In this document: piece by piece, positions 49,561 to 61,289 of the stretch | Position numbering within the stretch: position 1 is the first letter of the stretch | How the letters are laid out: each line of letters opens with the position of its first letter | NCBI GenBank assembly: GCA_020631735.1 | Contig: CM036225.1 | Span: forward strand, 68,560,662 to 68,624,661 | Length of the DNA: 64,000 bases | DNA from: Saccharum officinarum | Taxonomy: Eukaryota > Streptophyta > Magnoliopsida > Poales > Poaceae | Reading direction: 5' to 3' | Translations under genes and position numbers: made by a program | Notes under the pieces: model-generated | Told to the model about the DNA's origin: nothing | Database searches by the model: none | The model's input: the letters and a program-made list of their open reading frames with translations, nothing else

Positions 49561-50505
49561 GGCATATATTGCAACGCCAAATGATTATGCCAATAGTCCA
49601 TATTGCAATGCTTTGCTTGGTAGCTTCAAACAATAATTTCACACCACTACCTTTTTAGAACAATATATGATGATTGAAGCATTCAGGCATCCATTAAACC
49701 AAAATATGCTTTGTTTGTACAAATCATTAATGAAATTCAATGTCAAACTCAACTTAGACACACGCACAGCTGAAACACATAAGGTATCTGACACACTAGT
49801 TTGAACACATCAAAATGTAATGAGCTATGTCTAGGACTGCAGCAAAGGTTAGCTTGATGTTGATCATCCCATTAATCGTGCGCTCCACTCAAACTCTATC
49901 TTGCTCCTGAAAAGAATCATTAACATTGGTATATGCATTAGGTAAATTGAAGTTGTATGATTTTGGTAACAGCGGCATGGACTAAACCATTTCAAAGGTA
50001 AACAATTTGGAATAATAAACTAAAGACTAATAAGTTTACAAAAACAATCACCTCTGCACTGCAGACTTGTTGATTCCTTTTGCTTGATTGTCTCTTTAGT
50101 CGCATTCTCAATGGAGGACGACCAATAGTTCCAATTACTTTTGTTGTCAAAGATGTACTCTAATCCATCATCCCACTAATATGCCACCTGCGAGATTCTC
50201 CCACAATTTAGGACAACTCAAGAAGTGTATGTGTACTAATTCAGCTACTTTTTTCTTTTAATTGAGCAAGCACGATATATCTCAATGCAGCCCTACAAGG
50301 TCGTGGGTTATGCAAAATTATGTTCATGCAATAACCCAGACTATATAGCATTATAGCATCCCTTAAAAAAGGATTGCCAAACAATTAATCATCACTGTTC
50401 TGCACCGAAATATAGCACAGCTGAACACAACAAATCTAAGAATCATAGCATCACCATTACTCACCCCCTCAACAGCACACCAACAAGTTTAGTATTAAGA
50501 TAAGT
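49561..50505. other. Unassigned CACTA interior
   Basis: Continues the subterminal repeat region (ATTGCAACGCC, ATATTGCAATGC) for about 60 bp, then AT-rich sequence without a recognised gene or transposon. Confidence 0.35.
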
Positions 50506-50524
50506 TTACTTTGAGGCAATCCTA
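50506..50524. repeat. 19-bp target-site duplication, left of RTE
   Basis: TTACTTTGAGGCAATCCTA, identical at 51811-51829. It defines both ends of the LINE insertion. Confidence 0.93.
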
Positions 50525-51810
50525 TCAGTTTGGGTTCATGCCTGGTAGGTCGACCATGGAGGCGGTTTTCTTATTACGACAATTGATGGAGAGATATAGG
50601 GAGCAGAAGAAGGACTTGCACATGGTCTTTATTGACCTCGAGAAGGCATATGACAAAGTACCGAGAAATGTCATGTGGTGGGCCTTGGAAAAGCACAAAG
50701 TCCCAACTAAGTACGTTACCCTCATCAAGGATATGTACAGGGATGTGGTGACGTTTGTCCGAACATGTGATGGCGACACCAGTGACTTTCCAATTAAAAT
50801 AGGACTGCATCAGGGGTCAGCTTTGAGCCCTTATTTATTTGCTTTGGTGATCGATGAGGTCACAAGGGACATACAAGGTGATATCCCTTGGTGTATGCTC
50901 TTTGCTGATGATGTGGTGCTAGTTGACGACAGTAGGGCGGGGGTTAACAGGAAGTTAGAACTATGGAGGCACACGTTAGAGTCGAAAGGGTTCAGACTTA
51001 GTAGGACTAAGACCGAGTATATGAGGTGCGATTTCAGCGCGACTAGGCACGAGGAGGGAGACGTTAGCCTCGATGGGCAAGTGGTGGCCAAGAAGGATAC
51101 TTTTCGGTATTTAGGGTCGATGCTACAAAAGGATGGAGACATTGATGAAGATGTTAGGCATAGAATTTCAGTCGGCTGGTTGAAATGGCGTCAAGCTTCT
51201 GGCGTTCTCTGTGACAAAAGGTTGCCTCAGAAGCTGAAAGGTAAGTTCTATAGGACGGCGATTCGTCCGGCGATGTTATATGGTGCTGAGTGTTGGCCTA
51301 CAAAAAGGCGACATGTCCAGCAATTGAGTGTAGCGGAGATGCGTATGTTGCGTTGGTGTTGTGGGCACACAAGGAAGGATAAAGTACGGAACGACGATAT
51401 TCGGGATAGGGTTGGGATGGCACCAATTGAGGAGAAATTGATTCAACATCGGTTGAGATGGTTTGGACATATCCAACGGAGGCCTCCTGAGGCGCCGGTG
51501 CGTAGTGGAGTTCTAAAGCGGGCCGATAATGTAAAGAGCGGTAGAGGTCGACCTAAACTAACTTGGGACGAGTCCGTTAAGAGAGATCTTAAGGAGTGGA
51601 ATATCCCCAAGGATTTAGCTATGGACAGGAGCGCTTGGAGATTAGCAATCAACGTGCCTGAACCGTGACATCTTTTGTCTTGTGCCCTTTATGTCCCTTC
51701 ATGTGTCTCCCTGTTTCTCGTCTCTTTTGGGTTTCATCTCTAGCCTACCCCAACTTGCTTGGGACAAAAGGCTATGTTGTTGTTGTTTGTTGTTGTTGTT
51801 GTTGTTGTTG
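50525..51810 (+). mobile_element. 5'-truncated RTE-type non-LTR retrotransposon
   Basis: The 1286-bp insertion has a perfect 19-bp target duplication. It is cut off inside the reverse transcriptase at the left, and ends in a short 3' tail plus a (GTT)n microsatellite (about 51779-51810) instead of poly(A). A GTT-type microsatellite tail is characteristic of plant RTE elements. Its insertion by target-primed reverse transcription explains the 5' truncation. Confidence 0.9.
50526..51668 (+). pseudogene. RTE reverse transcriptase, C-terminal part
   Basis: An uninterrupted frame of about 380 codons starts at [13 protein letters not shown] (RT motif region 2) and continues with [28 protein letters not shown], the catalytic YXDD-equivalent [12 protein letters not shown], and the thumb-like SRTKTEYM and [15 protein letters not shown]. 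The C-terminal domain contains the conserved [11 protein letters not shown] and [10 protein letters not shown] and ends INVPEP. The upstream endonuclease domain and the first RT motifs are missing, so no functional protein is expected although the remaining frame is intact. The frame reads in from the target duplication upstream. Confidence 0.92.
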
Positions 51811-51829
51811 TTACTTTGAGGCAATCCTA

Positions 51830-53398
51830 ACCATTATATTTAGTATCAAGATAAGTTTACTTTGAGGCTGCACTAAGATTTTATATAGTTAATGACAAGA
51901 TGGATTTTCTTGATTAAGAGTTCTCTGAACAATTCCTGCTTGTCATTGAGAAAATTGTGGTTACAGATACATTACTACAGTCCAAAATAGAAGTCATCTA
52001 TTAACTGTACTCATTTTTTGCTGTTAGATTCCTCATATAAACAATTTTTGACAAAAAAAATGTTAACTTCAGAGAGACAAATGCAACCCCCTTTAAATGA
52101 TTAAGCACTAACTATTATACTAAACAGTCATGAGACTTAATAGTAGAGTTATAAATCTAGAACCCATGGGATACCTTGCCCATTTGACTTTCAAGACTGG
52201 TCAATGCACTGCAGTTTGCAACAATAAGATTGATAAAGTTGCAGTTTTTTTTTGCGAGAATAAAGTTCAGGACTGATAATAAAAAGAAAGATTAATTGGC
52301 ATATGAAAAGGATAATTAATCAGTGATACAAAACTGGAAACCAAGAAGCATGACCATGACAACTTCAAATTACACTTTCAGTAATCCACCATCAACATAA
52401 CCACAAGAACAGTATGGCACCCAAAGTGAGATTAAAGCAGAGTGGTTTCGGAAACTGAGGGAGCACTTATATGTTAGTTAGGAATCAGCATGGGACCCAA
52501 CAGCAGCAACTGACTCTTGCAAAAGAAGACGTGCAAACTGAGAACAACACAGTGGTTTAACTCTTTCGCTTATTTTAATACTTTTAGCATATCCAACAGG
52601 CATGAAAGCAGGCAGAATGGAACTCTGTGAAAAGAAACTTTGCCATAGCAGGATTCCTAGAAAAGTAAGAGGCATATCCAATTGCAAGATCAGATCTCTA
52701 AGCATATTATTGCTCAAGTAATATAATTTCCACACAATCCAGCCACATGTCGATGCTTTTAAGTTTCAACTAATCTAGTGGAAACATCTAACTAAACATT
52801 TAACCGAAGATCTAACCTATATTTCTCAAGGTGAGAAACAAACCCTTGAAAGTGTTGCTTCGGCAAACATCTAACTGAACATTTAACCGAAGATCTAACC
52901 TCTCAAGGTGAGAAACAAACCCTTAAAAGTGTTCCTTTGGCAATCTGCATCTACAGTTAAATAACAGGCGCTTGCAATGGTAGATCTATTGTCCTAGGCA
53001 CTATGATTAGTCTTTTATCTCCTGGAAGATAGCACAGTTGAAGGGGCAGTGGAGGGTTGAGGGGCCTGCTAGCCGGCTGGACTGGCCCCTGGCGCAGCAG
53101 CGCAGGCGGCCTGTGCAGCTCCGCACAACCACAGCTGGTCAGTAACCTGATGCGAACACGAAGCAACTATATGCACTAGTAAGCATAATCAACAGGCAAA
53201 CAAATTCATTGAAGTAGTGAGATGCCTCTTGTTGGGGTGATTCTAGTTCCATTGTGCAGTATCTATGGCATATACTGATCTAAAAGAGGACTCTTTATAA
53301 AACAATGTTTGCACATACGATTTATATGCCAGCCCGGGTAAAGTGTTTTGTTTGGCAGAGGCAGTCTAACCAAACAGTGAAAGTAAGAAGGGCCTAAC
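51830..53398. other. Unassigned CACTA interior
   Basis: Mostly AT-rich. A second copy of a TTTAGTAT(T/C)AAGATAAG word (about 51838-51855) repeats the sequence left of the LINE (about 50488-50505). Near 52800-52930 a 60-70 bp phrase (AACATTTAACCGAAGATCTAACC) is repeated in direct orientation. A GC-rich minus-strand stretch (53030-53160) may be another exon fragment but lacks convincing splice sites. Confidence 0.35.
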
Positions 53399-53491
53399 CT
53401 GACCCTTCCTGAGGAAGGTGCCGGAGCTGGTGCGGACATCGCTGATCGTGCTCTTGCCCGGACATATTATCAGCGACCATTGGCCTCGCGC
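53399..53491 (-). pseudogene. Candidate captured exon (93 bp)
   Basis: On the minus strand CATCTCTTCAG (acceptor) precedes exactly 31 open codons reading ARGQWSLIICPGKSTISD, then VRTSSGTFLRKGQ, followed by the donor GTTAGG. Acceptor, donor and open frame agree, which is unusual by chance. The family is not recognised. Together with the segments at about 53640-53710 and 53818-54085 it looks like a piece of a host gene carried by the CACTA. Confidence 0.42.
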
Positions 53492-53639
53492 CTGAAGAGA
53501 TGAAAACGAACAAATGCCAAATCAGTCGAGTCTGGACATTCTCTATCTTTTTGTTTGAAACAGAGTCTGGACATTATCGAGAAGCAAAGACAAGCGTTCT
53601 GTGGGATTGGGGAGGTGGAGTGGCACTGACAACGGAGAT

Positions 53640-53710
53640 GAGGTGGTCGGCCTCGTTGTTGCTGAGGATGAGCTGGTAGCCTGGTACACGAACACCCTGG
53701 GCCATACAAG
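53640..53710 (-). pseudogene. Candidate captured exon, boundaries uncertain
   Basis: The minus-strand frame reads QGVRVPGYQLILSNNEADHL, then ISVVSATPP. It is preceded by GTATGGCCCAG (acceptor-like) and followed by a possible GTCAGT donor. Composition is protein-like, but I do not recognise the family. Confidence 0.33.
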
Positions 53711-53817
53711 CGCCATGGATCGATAGTCAGACATATCATTTGTTTTCGATGAAATCGATATGACATACAGGCAGAACAACCGAGCGATGGAATGGTGATG
53801 GTCATGGGGTTGCCTAC

Positions 53818-54085
53818 CTGGGTTTCTAGGAGTGATGCGGGTTGACGACGGACGCAGGGTACACCGAGCTGCCCTTGCCGCCTCTCCCGGAGTCCCGGCA
53901 GCTCCGCGCAGAGGAGACCGTGGAGGCGAAGCACATCGCTAGTCGCTCGTCCGGCTCCAACTAGGCAGGCGGCCGGGGTCCTCTGCATGTCACAATCGGC
54001 CAGCGGGCTGTGCACCGCTTGGGCGCCGCCACGGCCTTCCCCAGATCTGGAGCGACACGATCCAGCCGGAGGCCGCGCAGCCATG
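53818..54085 (-). pseudogene. Candidate captured first exon
   Basis: A GC-rich minus-strand segment opens with an ATG in GGCCATGGCTGCGCGG and remains open to the donor CCCAG|GTAGGC at 53818. Two of the three frames are plausible and neither resembles a known domain. It would be the 5' exon of the fragment set 53399-54085. Its GC content is far above that of its surroundings, as in grass first exons. Confidence 0.35.
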
Positions 54086-54198
54086 GCCAACGCAGCCACG
54101 GCCTCAACCTGGTTCGGCAAAGGTGGGTGTAGCGGCGTGGGAGAGGGGAACGAGGTGAGGGAGAGAGATGCACAAGAGATAGAAATGCGGCGGTGGTT

Positions 54199-54436
54199 GG
54201 TGTTCTCAGAAAATTTTGTAAAATTTTTCAGATTTCTCATCACATCGAATCTTTAATATATACATGAAGCATTAAATATAAATAAAAAATAAAATTAATT
54301 ACACAGTTTAGACGAAATGGACGAAACGAATCTTTTAAGCCTAATTAGACCATTATTGGATAATATTTGTTAAATAACAACGAAAAAGAGCTACAATGCT
54401 GTTTTGCAAAAAAAAAAATTGCATTTAAACCAGCGT
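54199..54436. mobile_element. MITE fragment, GTTTAGTTCC...TAAACCAGCG type (copy 1)
   Basis: Shares AAAATTTTTCAGATTTC, CACATCGAATCTTT, GAAGCATTAAATATA and ACGAATCTTTTAAG with 54570-54812, in the same orientation. The 5' terminal bases are degraded (TGGTGTTCTCAG for TTAGTTCCCAG). Confidence 0.7.
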
Positions 54437-54569
54437 TTTTCCGTCTTGGTCTTGGTTTCGGGAGGATTGACAGGTTTTAATTGTTTTGGATTTTGGAGAA
54501 GGGGTGTATCGCGCGAGCACTTTCGGGCTCCGGCACAGGAGGCGCGCGGGACTTTGACATTATTTTTTA

Positions 54570-54812
54570 GGTCCCGTTTAGTTCCCAGAAAATTTTATAA
54601 AATTTTTCAGATTTCCCGTCACATCGAATCTTTGGACATATGTATGAAGCATTAAATATATATAAAATAAAACTAATTACACAGTTTAAACGAAATGGAC
54701 GAGACGAATCTTTTAAGTCTAATTAGACCATGATCGGACAATATTTGCCAAATAACAACGAAAAGAGCTACAGTGTCGTTTTGCAAAAAAAAATTTTAAC
54801 TAAACCAGCGCT
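54570..54812. mobile_element. MITE, GTTTAGTTCC...TAAACCAGCG type (copy 2)
   Basis: Starts GGTCCCGTTTAGTTCCCAG and ends ACTAAACCAGCGC. It is a second, fuller copy of the same family only about 130 bp from copy 1. Relatives of both with longer interiors are at 30403-30743 and 57401-57741. Confidence 0.75.
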
Positions 54813-54929
54813 TAGACTACCAGGATGCGATGCGGAACCAGGAGTCCAGGACCCCTGGCGGGAGTCTGGCCGCTCAAATTCGCTAGATACGCAGCTAACT
54901 TCTTATGCTGATTTGAAATTTTCTCTAAC

Positions 54930-55008
54930 TCTGTGTTTAGTTCCCATCAAATGCAAAATGCCAACTACTTTGGAACGATGAAATACAAAATGCCAAAATT
55001 TTTATGGG
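54930..55008. mobile_element. 5' part of a GTGTTTAGTTCC MITE
   Basis: Begins CTGTGTTTAGTTCCCATC and carries the same AAAATGCCAA words as its neighbour. It is cut at 55008, where another member of the family starts. Confidence 0.5.
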
Positions 55009-55226
55009 TGTGTTTAGTTCCATTCAAAATGTCAAATTTTTCATGGGGTGGGTGAGGACTTTTTAGCTTTTGGTTTTTTTTTTTTTTTGCCTCTTGAGGC
55101 CAAAATTCAAAATGGAGAATGGGTACCTTTTTGCCAAAAATTTTGCATGGTGTTTAGTTCTATTTTATAAAATGATGAGCCAAAACCCAAAATATTTTAG
55201 GTGAAATGGGGAACTAAACACACCCT
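55009..55226. mobile_element. MITE with GGGTGTGTTTAGTTCC ends
   Basis: The terminal inverted repeat GGGTGTGTTTAGTTCC is mirrored by GGAACTAAACACACCC at the right end. An internal T run (about 55074-55088) and no coding capacity. It appears inserted in, or fused to, a related copy (54930-55008). Confidence 0.75.
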
Positions 55227-55581
55227 AAATTTCTAAAATCGACACATTTGATTTTCTTTAAAAAACAAAATGTGTCATACATTTGCAGTTGGAAAGTCAG
55301 ATAACCACGAATAGATCACTCGTGTTCTTGTTCTTGATCATTTCTCCAAAATAAAATGCTCTAAACAAAAACAAAATGTTAATATGGTTACCTTCTTTAG
55401 TTAGATTGGAAAAGGAATATTTCAAAATTTTGAATTATCAGCCTGTGTATGTATGGGCTAATAGAGTACACGAACATTTATGCTTAATTGTATAAGTGCT
55501 TTTGTACAGTAAAACAAACATTTGAATTATTTGGAGATTTTTTTAATTACACTTTTGATACAAATCATTTTAATTTAACTA

Positions 55582-55742
55582 CTCCCTCTGTCTCTATATG
55601 CTAGACGTTTTAGGCTTGAACCAGGTGCATTAAAATGTTGACTGAACTTGGACATTGGTGTTGGCCGGATGCATGCACTCCTACGTGAATCTAGACGATT
55701 CCAACCCATCTCAAAACGACAAGCATTATAGGACAAAGGGAG
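55582..55742. mobile_element. Stowaway-type MITE (161 bp)
   Basis: The ends are CTCCCTCTGTCTC and GGACAAAGGGAG with TA on both sides (55580-55581 and 55743-55744). This is the classic Stowaway (Tc1/mariner-derived) signature. Confidence 0.88.
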
Positions 55743-55864
55743 TATTACTCAAGAAATAGTAAATTGGACCACAGGGTACTAATTAAATTAGGGTAAATTA
55801 GACTAGGGACTAAGTAATGCATAGACAAACTAAGGCTAAGTAATTATCTCCTTGTAGTTATTAT

Positions 55865-56420
55865 AACTATGTGTGAGATTTATCCATTTATGAACAATCT
55901 GCAGTATCATTTTGTTAAAATCATTTGAAATTTTTATGCAATGATTATACACCAAAGTCATGTTGTCATTCAAGTTTGTAGAATTATGATAATAACCAAA
56001 TTTGGTCAGAAAATTCTGCAAACTTACATAAAAAATATACTGCAAACTTTCATAAGCATTCCATAAAAGTTTCAGATATTTTTCATAAAGTCCGACTATA
56101 CACCCTTCACAAATATAAACACCTCTCACTTAGCCCCACAAACTATGTGTGAGATGTATCCGTTTGTGAATAATGTATAGTACCTATTCATTAAAATCAC
56201 TTGAGATTTTTATGCAATGATTATATACCAAAATCATGTTGTCATGTAAATTTGTAGATTTTCCTAACCAAGTTTAGAAATTGTTACATTTGTTATATGA
56301 TAATTCAACAGATAATTCAAATTTTAACTAAATTTGGCTAGATAATTCTGCAAATTGATACACCAACATATTTTGGGTTCATAAGCATTCTATAAAAATT
56401 TCAGGAAGATTTCAAGTTAT
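55865..56420. repeat. Diverged direct duplication, about 280-bp unit
   Basis: AAACTATGTGTGAGAT-type starts at about 55865 and 56147 are followed in both units by TTTTTATGCAATGATTATA and CATGTTGTCAT. The copies differ by substitutions and indels, so this duplication is older than that at 7046. Confidence 0.65.
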
Positions 56421-56559
56421 GAAAAATTCAAACAAATTTTTGGGGTAGTAAAGATTTCAAATGGAAAAGTTATCAACTATAAATTTTACTTGAGCATAAG
56501 AAATACCAACACCGCATGGTAATTTTGGATTCTCATAGTTTACTAGTAAACTGAGATAG

Positions 56560-57400
56560 AATCACTAAAGTATTGTTTATCAATAACTGCTATCTAGACA
56601 ACTCCTTAGAAATGTCTCTCTGTCACCCCTCCTTGCCTTTCCGCCGTCCTTGCACTCAAGGGATGTCCAAAAGGCTTGGGTAGCACAGAGGTTCTCAAGG
56701 AACCGAAGAGCGAAATGGTGAAGAAGCTTGGAGTGGAGCCGGCGGGCAATAACAAGAACTCGGGTAATATGCCTCATTCAGTAACCATGATCTCCTTTTC
56801 GCCACCTTTCGTGGGTGTGTTTTGCAGGTGGACCCTAGGTTCCAGCGCAAATAGCGATAGAAGCATGACAGTGTGGGGCACAACATAGAAGCCTAAATAG
56901 AGACCAAAGACGCCGACTGCGAAAGCTAGGGGTAATCCGGTCTGGGCGGTCCCCCCATCTCCACATTGTCGGGTCCAACCAAGTTCTGACTGAGGGTGGC
57001 GACAACGTGGGGGCGGCGGATGCTATGAGACCATGTTGCCACGAAGTTTGTGAGAATATGCTTCGGATGTAGAATAGGAGCGGGGATATTTTGGTCCTAT
57101 ATAAAGCCTACGGGCATCTATAAATATAGCCCCTCAGGGGTCTTTGTAAAGGATGATGAATGTTGAAACCACTTGTCCACTAACTCACAACGTCCCTATT
57201 GGTCGATTTTCCATTATACTTCTCCGTTGGTATTAAAATGCTTATACGCTTCAATATCTAGTTTTATTTTTTTTATATTTAATAGTCCCAACTTTTTCAT
57301 TAATAATGACTAAATTTTATAAGTGCATAGTAAAAACTACACTACCTAGAATAAGTAATCCTATGACTAGTAACTCTCGCTGAGCAGACAAAAAAATTGA
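56560..57400. other. Unassigned, possible gene fragment
   Basis: A moderately GC-rich piece (56640-56890) holds short open frames on both strands, for example EVLKEPKSEMVKKLGVEPAG on the plus strand ending near a GGGTAATAT donor-like site. No family recognised; it may be another captured fragment. The rest is non-descript. Confidence 0.25.
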
Positions 57401-57741
57401 GGCCTTATTTAGATCCAAAAACTTTTCACGAAAAACTACAGTAACGAATTTGCGGCACATGCATGGAGCATTAAATGTGGACAAAAAAAACTAATTGCAC
57501 GGTTTGGTTGGAAATCGCGAGATGAACGTTTTGAGCCTAATTAGGCCGTGATTTGACACTAAAGTGCTACAGTAACAAATGCGCTAATGACAGATTAATT
57601 AGGCTTAATAAATTTGTCTCACGGTTTCTAGGCAAGCTATGTAATTAATTCTTTTATTAGTATTCGAAATTCCCTTCCGACATCGCACGGAACATCCGAT
57701 GTGACATTTTCACTCAGAACTTTTTGCATCTAAACAAGGCC
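57401..57741. mobile_element. MITE of the GGCCTTGTTTAGATGC type (341 bp)
   Basis: The ends GGCCTTATTTAGATCC and GCATCTAAACAAGGCC form near-perfect inverted repeats. The interior contains GCATGGAGCATTAAATG, GAGCCTAATTAGGCC, a CTACAGTAAC motif and TTTGTCTCACGG, as in the copy at 30403. No coding capacity. Confidence 0.85.
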
Positions 57742-58812
57742 TAACAGATCAAATTGCGGCTCAAATACTTTTTTTTTGTATACGTGGCTAGAATTGCTTC
57801 AACAATTGGGAGCAACTGGTTCAATACTATGCTGTAGTTATTGAAATAACAATGCTGTCAAATCTTTGACAAAAAAATATCAAATGCAAACATTTCATAT
57901 GGTTGATATTTACTAGTAGCATTTTCAAAATAAAAAATATCATACTAATCTAACTTAGGTCTAAATTTGCAGATGAATTTGCTTTATGAGATGAACTTGC
58001 TTTTCTCAATAAATGAATTTGCTTTATGAGGGGAAAAAGGCTCCAAACTAATTTGCAAGGATGCTGCATGCAGATTAGCGAGCAACTGGTTCAATACTAT
58101 GTTGCAGTAGTACCTAGTATTTGCAATTTAGTCCTAATGACCACATGTCAATGACTCTAGTCAACCTGGGATCCTTTTGATTGGTTGTTCTCCTTGTTTC
58201 CCCTATTTGGTAGGGATTCTTTTTGGGATAAAGTTTGCAGTACTACTTCACTGGTATCAAAACTGAAAATACACTGAAACTGAAATGTACTCTCCACTGA
58301 TTTTCTCTTGACACTCACTGCTAGTGGCAGCACTAGTAAGAATTAGACTAAAAAAAGAAAAAGAATAAGAAATATGGGATCAACTAAGGCCATATCTTTT
58401 GCATTTATTTCCACTGTTCACTGCAGCTTTTAGATGTCAAGCTTTGTGAAAACATCTTGGACCCTATTTTCAGTAATGCTATCGGCCTATATGATACAGT
58501 CACAATATAACTAAAAATAGGAAACTCATGCTTTCAATTAATTTAGATGTTCAAGCTTTGTGAAAATCATGCTTTGTGAAAACTCATGCTGAACTTAATA
58601 TAATTTGGTCCATGGGTGAATTGTGTGTCGGATGCACAACCTGATGTCGATAGCTGAACTAAATATAACTCATGCTAAACTGACGGCATCACGGTAGATT
58701 TTCAGCATAACAAATTAACTAGGAAGACAACTATTGATGAAATCCGTGATAACTTATGATGCGTGTATTATATAAATGGACAGGAAAGTTGGTTGCCTTC
58801 CAATTTTTTTAG

Positions 58813-58986
58813 GTGGCGCTGTCGATACCCATGCCGCTGGCTGTGAATACAAAGGTCTTAGGAGTCCATACAGGCAACACTGATTTAACTGTTTACACAA
58901 TAGACCATATTGCTAGTGCTGCATCTTCCTTTTGCCTGGTTTCCTGGCTTGCTCTGAATCATTGCATTTCACTTGCCTTCTGCTAG
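58813..58986 (+). pseudogene. Possible exon fragment
   Basis: A polypyrimidine-AG acceptor (CAATTTTTTTAG) is followed by an open frame VALSIPMPLAVNTKVLGVHT that continues for 58 codons to TAG. A possible donor GTCTTA after AAATACAAAG is weak. Not recognised. Confidence 0.25.
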
Positions 58987-60046
58987 TAAAGTATTGGCCA
59001 CACTGATCAGCCCAGCAAATTTGCCATGTCTTCTCCTAGTACTGGACTGATTGGTCTCTTCTTTAACTGAAGTGCATTTTCTTGAATCTGTGAACGCCAA
59101 GCACAACCATAATCTTGAATATGTGATTTCATAAATAAACTTGTAGTTCTTGATTTTTTTAGTTGGCTGTAATGGTATAGCCCCTTATAAATTGATATGG
59201 GATTGTCACTTGTCAGCACAAGGTTGTTCTTAATGTTCTAAGTTTGCTTGGAAGAAATGATGCTCTAGTTTTCTAAAGATATATTTGAATAGAATAAATA
59301 TTATATATTTGACTAGCTGAATTGAAACCTTAACTGCAGTGTTCACAATGGTTGTTGAAGTCTTTTTGCCACTTGTTCGCAAGGGTGATGGTTTCTGGTG
59401 ACTTTTTGCCACTTGTTGAAGTCTTTGAACGACTAAAGGTTTCTGATAACTTTATTATTCAAGATTACTCATTCTTTTCCTTTCAAGCTGGATTACAAAT
59501 GGTTGTAAATAGCACCATTGATGACATGACTCTCATGGGTTGTCATCTAAAACCAATCATGATCCTACCAGTTTGTTCGAATTGTCTTTTCCCAACTATA
59601 TATTGCCTACCAACTGTATTATAATATGCTTACTAAAATGGATAGAAATTTGTCTTTTTCAGGCAATAAAAACATGAATGATGACATGTATGTAGTATTC
59701 AGAAAGATGTGTGCTCTCTCTTTGCAGAGATTTAACTTAGTGGTTGTGTAGTAAGAGCTCGAATTATGCTAACATATGGATGCTTTGACCGGTAGTGTGC
59801 AAATAGTGAATTCTCCAACTCATAGCTTATTGATCTTTGATATTGACTTGCTACTTGCCATCTTTATTCTGAAATTTTAGTTGTCAATTTCAATAGTAAA
59901 TTATATTATATGTCTTGAATTATATTTTGGCTTTGGTAGATAAAAAGAGTAAAATGTTACATTCTAACGTGTCCAATTTCTGTTGTTTTCGAAACAGCTT
60001 TCCTTTGATAAACAATAGAATAATTGTGTGTTGTTGGTGATTGCAG

Positions 60047-60099
60047 CCAGTGATAATAGTGGCACGGGAGAGGATGTTGATCTTCAATCAACGAAATAA
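60047..60099 (+). pseudogene. Possible terminal exon
   Basis: An acceptor (GTTGGTGATTGCAG) precedes a short hydrophilic frame SDNSGTGEDVDLQSTK ending in TAA. The acidic/polar tail is typical of a protein C-terminus. Its upstream partner is not known. Confidence 0.3.
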
Positions 60100-61289
60100 T
60101 GGAAAAATGATCAGATTCGTCCTTCCCCATTTACCTTAATTTAAGTCTTCCTCTTCACATGCTTTTGGATCCAGTGGTAGTGCTTCTCATTATGGTTAGG
60201 TGAACTTCCTTAATCTGTTATAAAAAGAACTTCCTTAATCATCTTCATCAAAGAGGCTTTTGGATCAGGTGGTAATCCCCTTCATTATGTGCAGAATTTT
60301 ATTGGTTGTCACAATAATGATACCTATTTCTGTACAATAAACATTATTAAGATCCTTATACATGGTGTTTTCTACCAACGATTGGGCTCGAGTAGTAGAC
60401 TTATATTTCTTATTTGTTTGTAATTATCTGTAAGTGGCTTACTATTTCCATTTTTTTCCCTTTACCATCAGTAAGACACTTAATCCACATAACTTTTCAT
60501 AATGTCTCTCTTATGCTGATTATGTAGTTTCTCTACATCAATTTCAAAAATTCTTTAAGATGAAATGCAACTCTGTCTCATATTATGTAGTTTGATCCAA
60601 TTTAGTCTGCAGTTTAGTAACACTTCAATTTTTTTTGGACATATGCAAGATAAAGACTTGCAGCTTTATTTGTGGTTGTCATAATTTGTACTCATTGCAG
60701 GAATTAATAGGAACAGTTTGAAGTAAGAGATCTGGATGTTAGGATTACATTTTGCACCTATTGAAGCAATAGCATTTGTTTGGACAACCACCATTGCCAT
60801 ATCATGTAACTTGAGAATTTTGACTGGATTGGAAGATATATATTTTCCTTCCAATTTGTATGAATGAGTTTAAGATATGATGGAAATATGAGAATTGAGA
60901 ACTGACTGTATATTAGTTTTTGCTTTGTTCATCTATAGATTACTGCCAAGCTTATTGAGAACATGAGAGTTTAAGATGGCTGTTTTGTGAAAAATATTTT
61001 TATTTAGTTGCTGAAGATTCTAACGAAAAACTCTAGAGTAGTCTTTCATATGAGATGCAATCATTTCGGGCACTATAAATAGAAAGTTAATAGTATCACG
61101 ACAACTAAGGCCAAGACAAGAACTTAATACATTATGTATTAACCCTAGGGCGATGGCTTTATAAGTTGTGGCCGATCGGAAGGGATGAGGGAGATCATGT
61201 ATGTGTTTTTTGTTTGTTTTTGAGGGGTAGATGAATCATGTAGTTGCCAACAATGCTATCTCAGTTTGTTAGCCTTTGCCCATGCCGAA

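Larger units (their letters stand above)
57742..61289. other. CACTA interior with scattered exon-like pieces
   Basis: AT-rich sequence without transposase motifs. Possible plus-strand exons occur at about 58813 and 60047. A duplicated phrase (CTTTTTGCCACTTGTT, about 59362 and 59404) sits near 59400. If the pieces belong together, this is a decayed or captured plus-strand gene with its 3' end near 60.1 kb. Confidence 0.35.

Noticed and set aside
50511..50525. Start of the RTE reverse transcriptase frame at 50511
   Set aside because: This start lies in the target-site duplication; the element itself begins at 50525 and is 5'-truncated.
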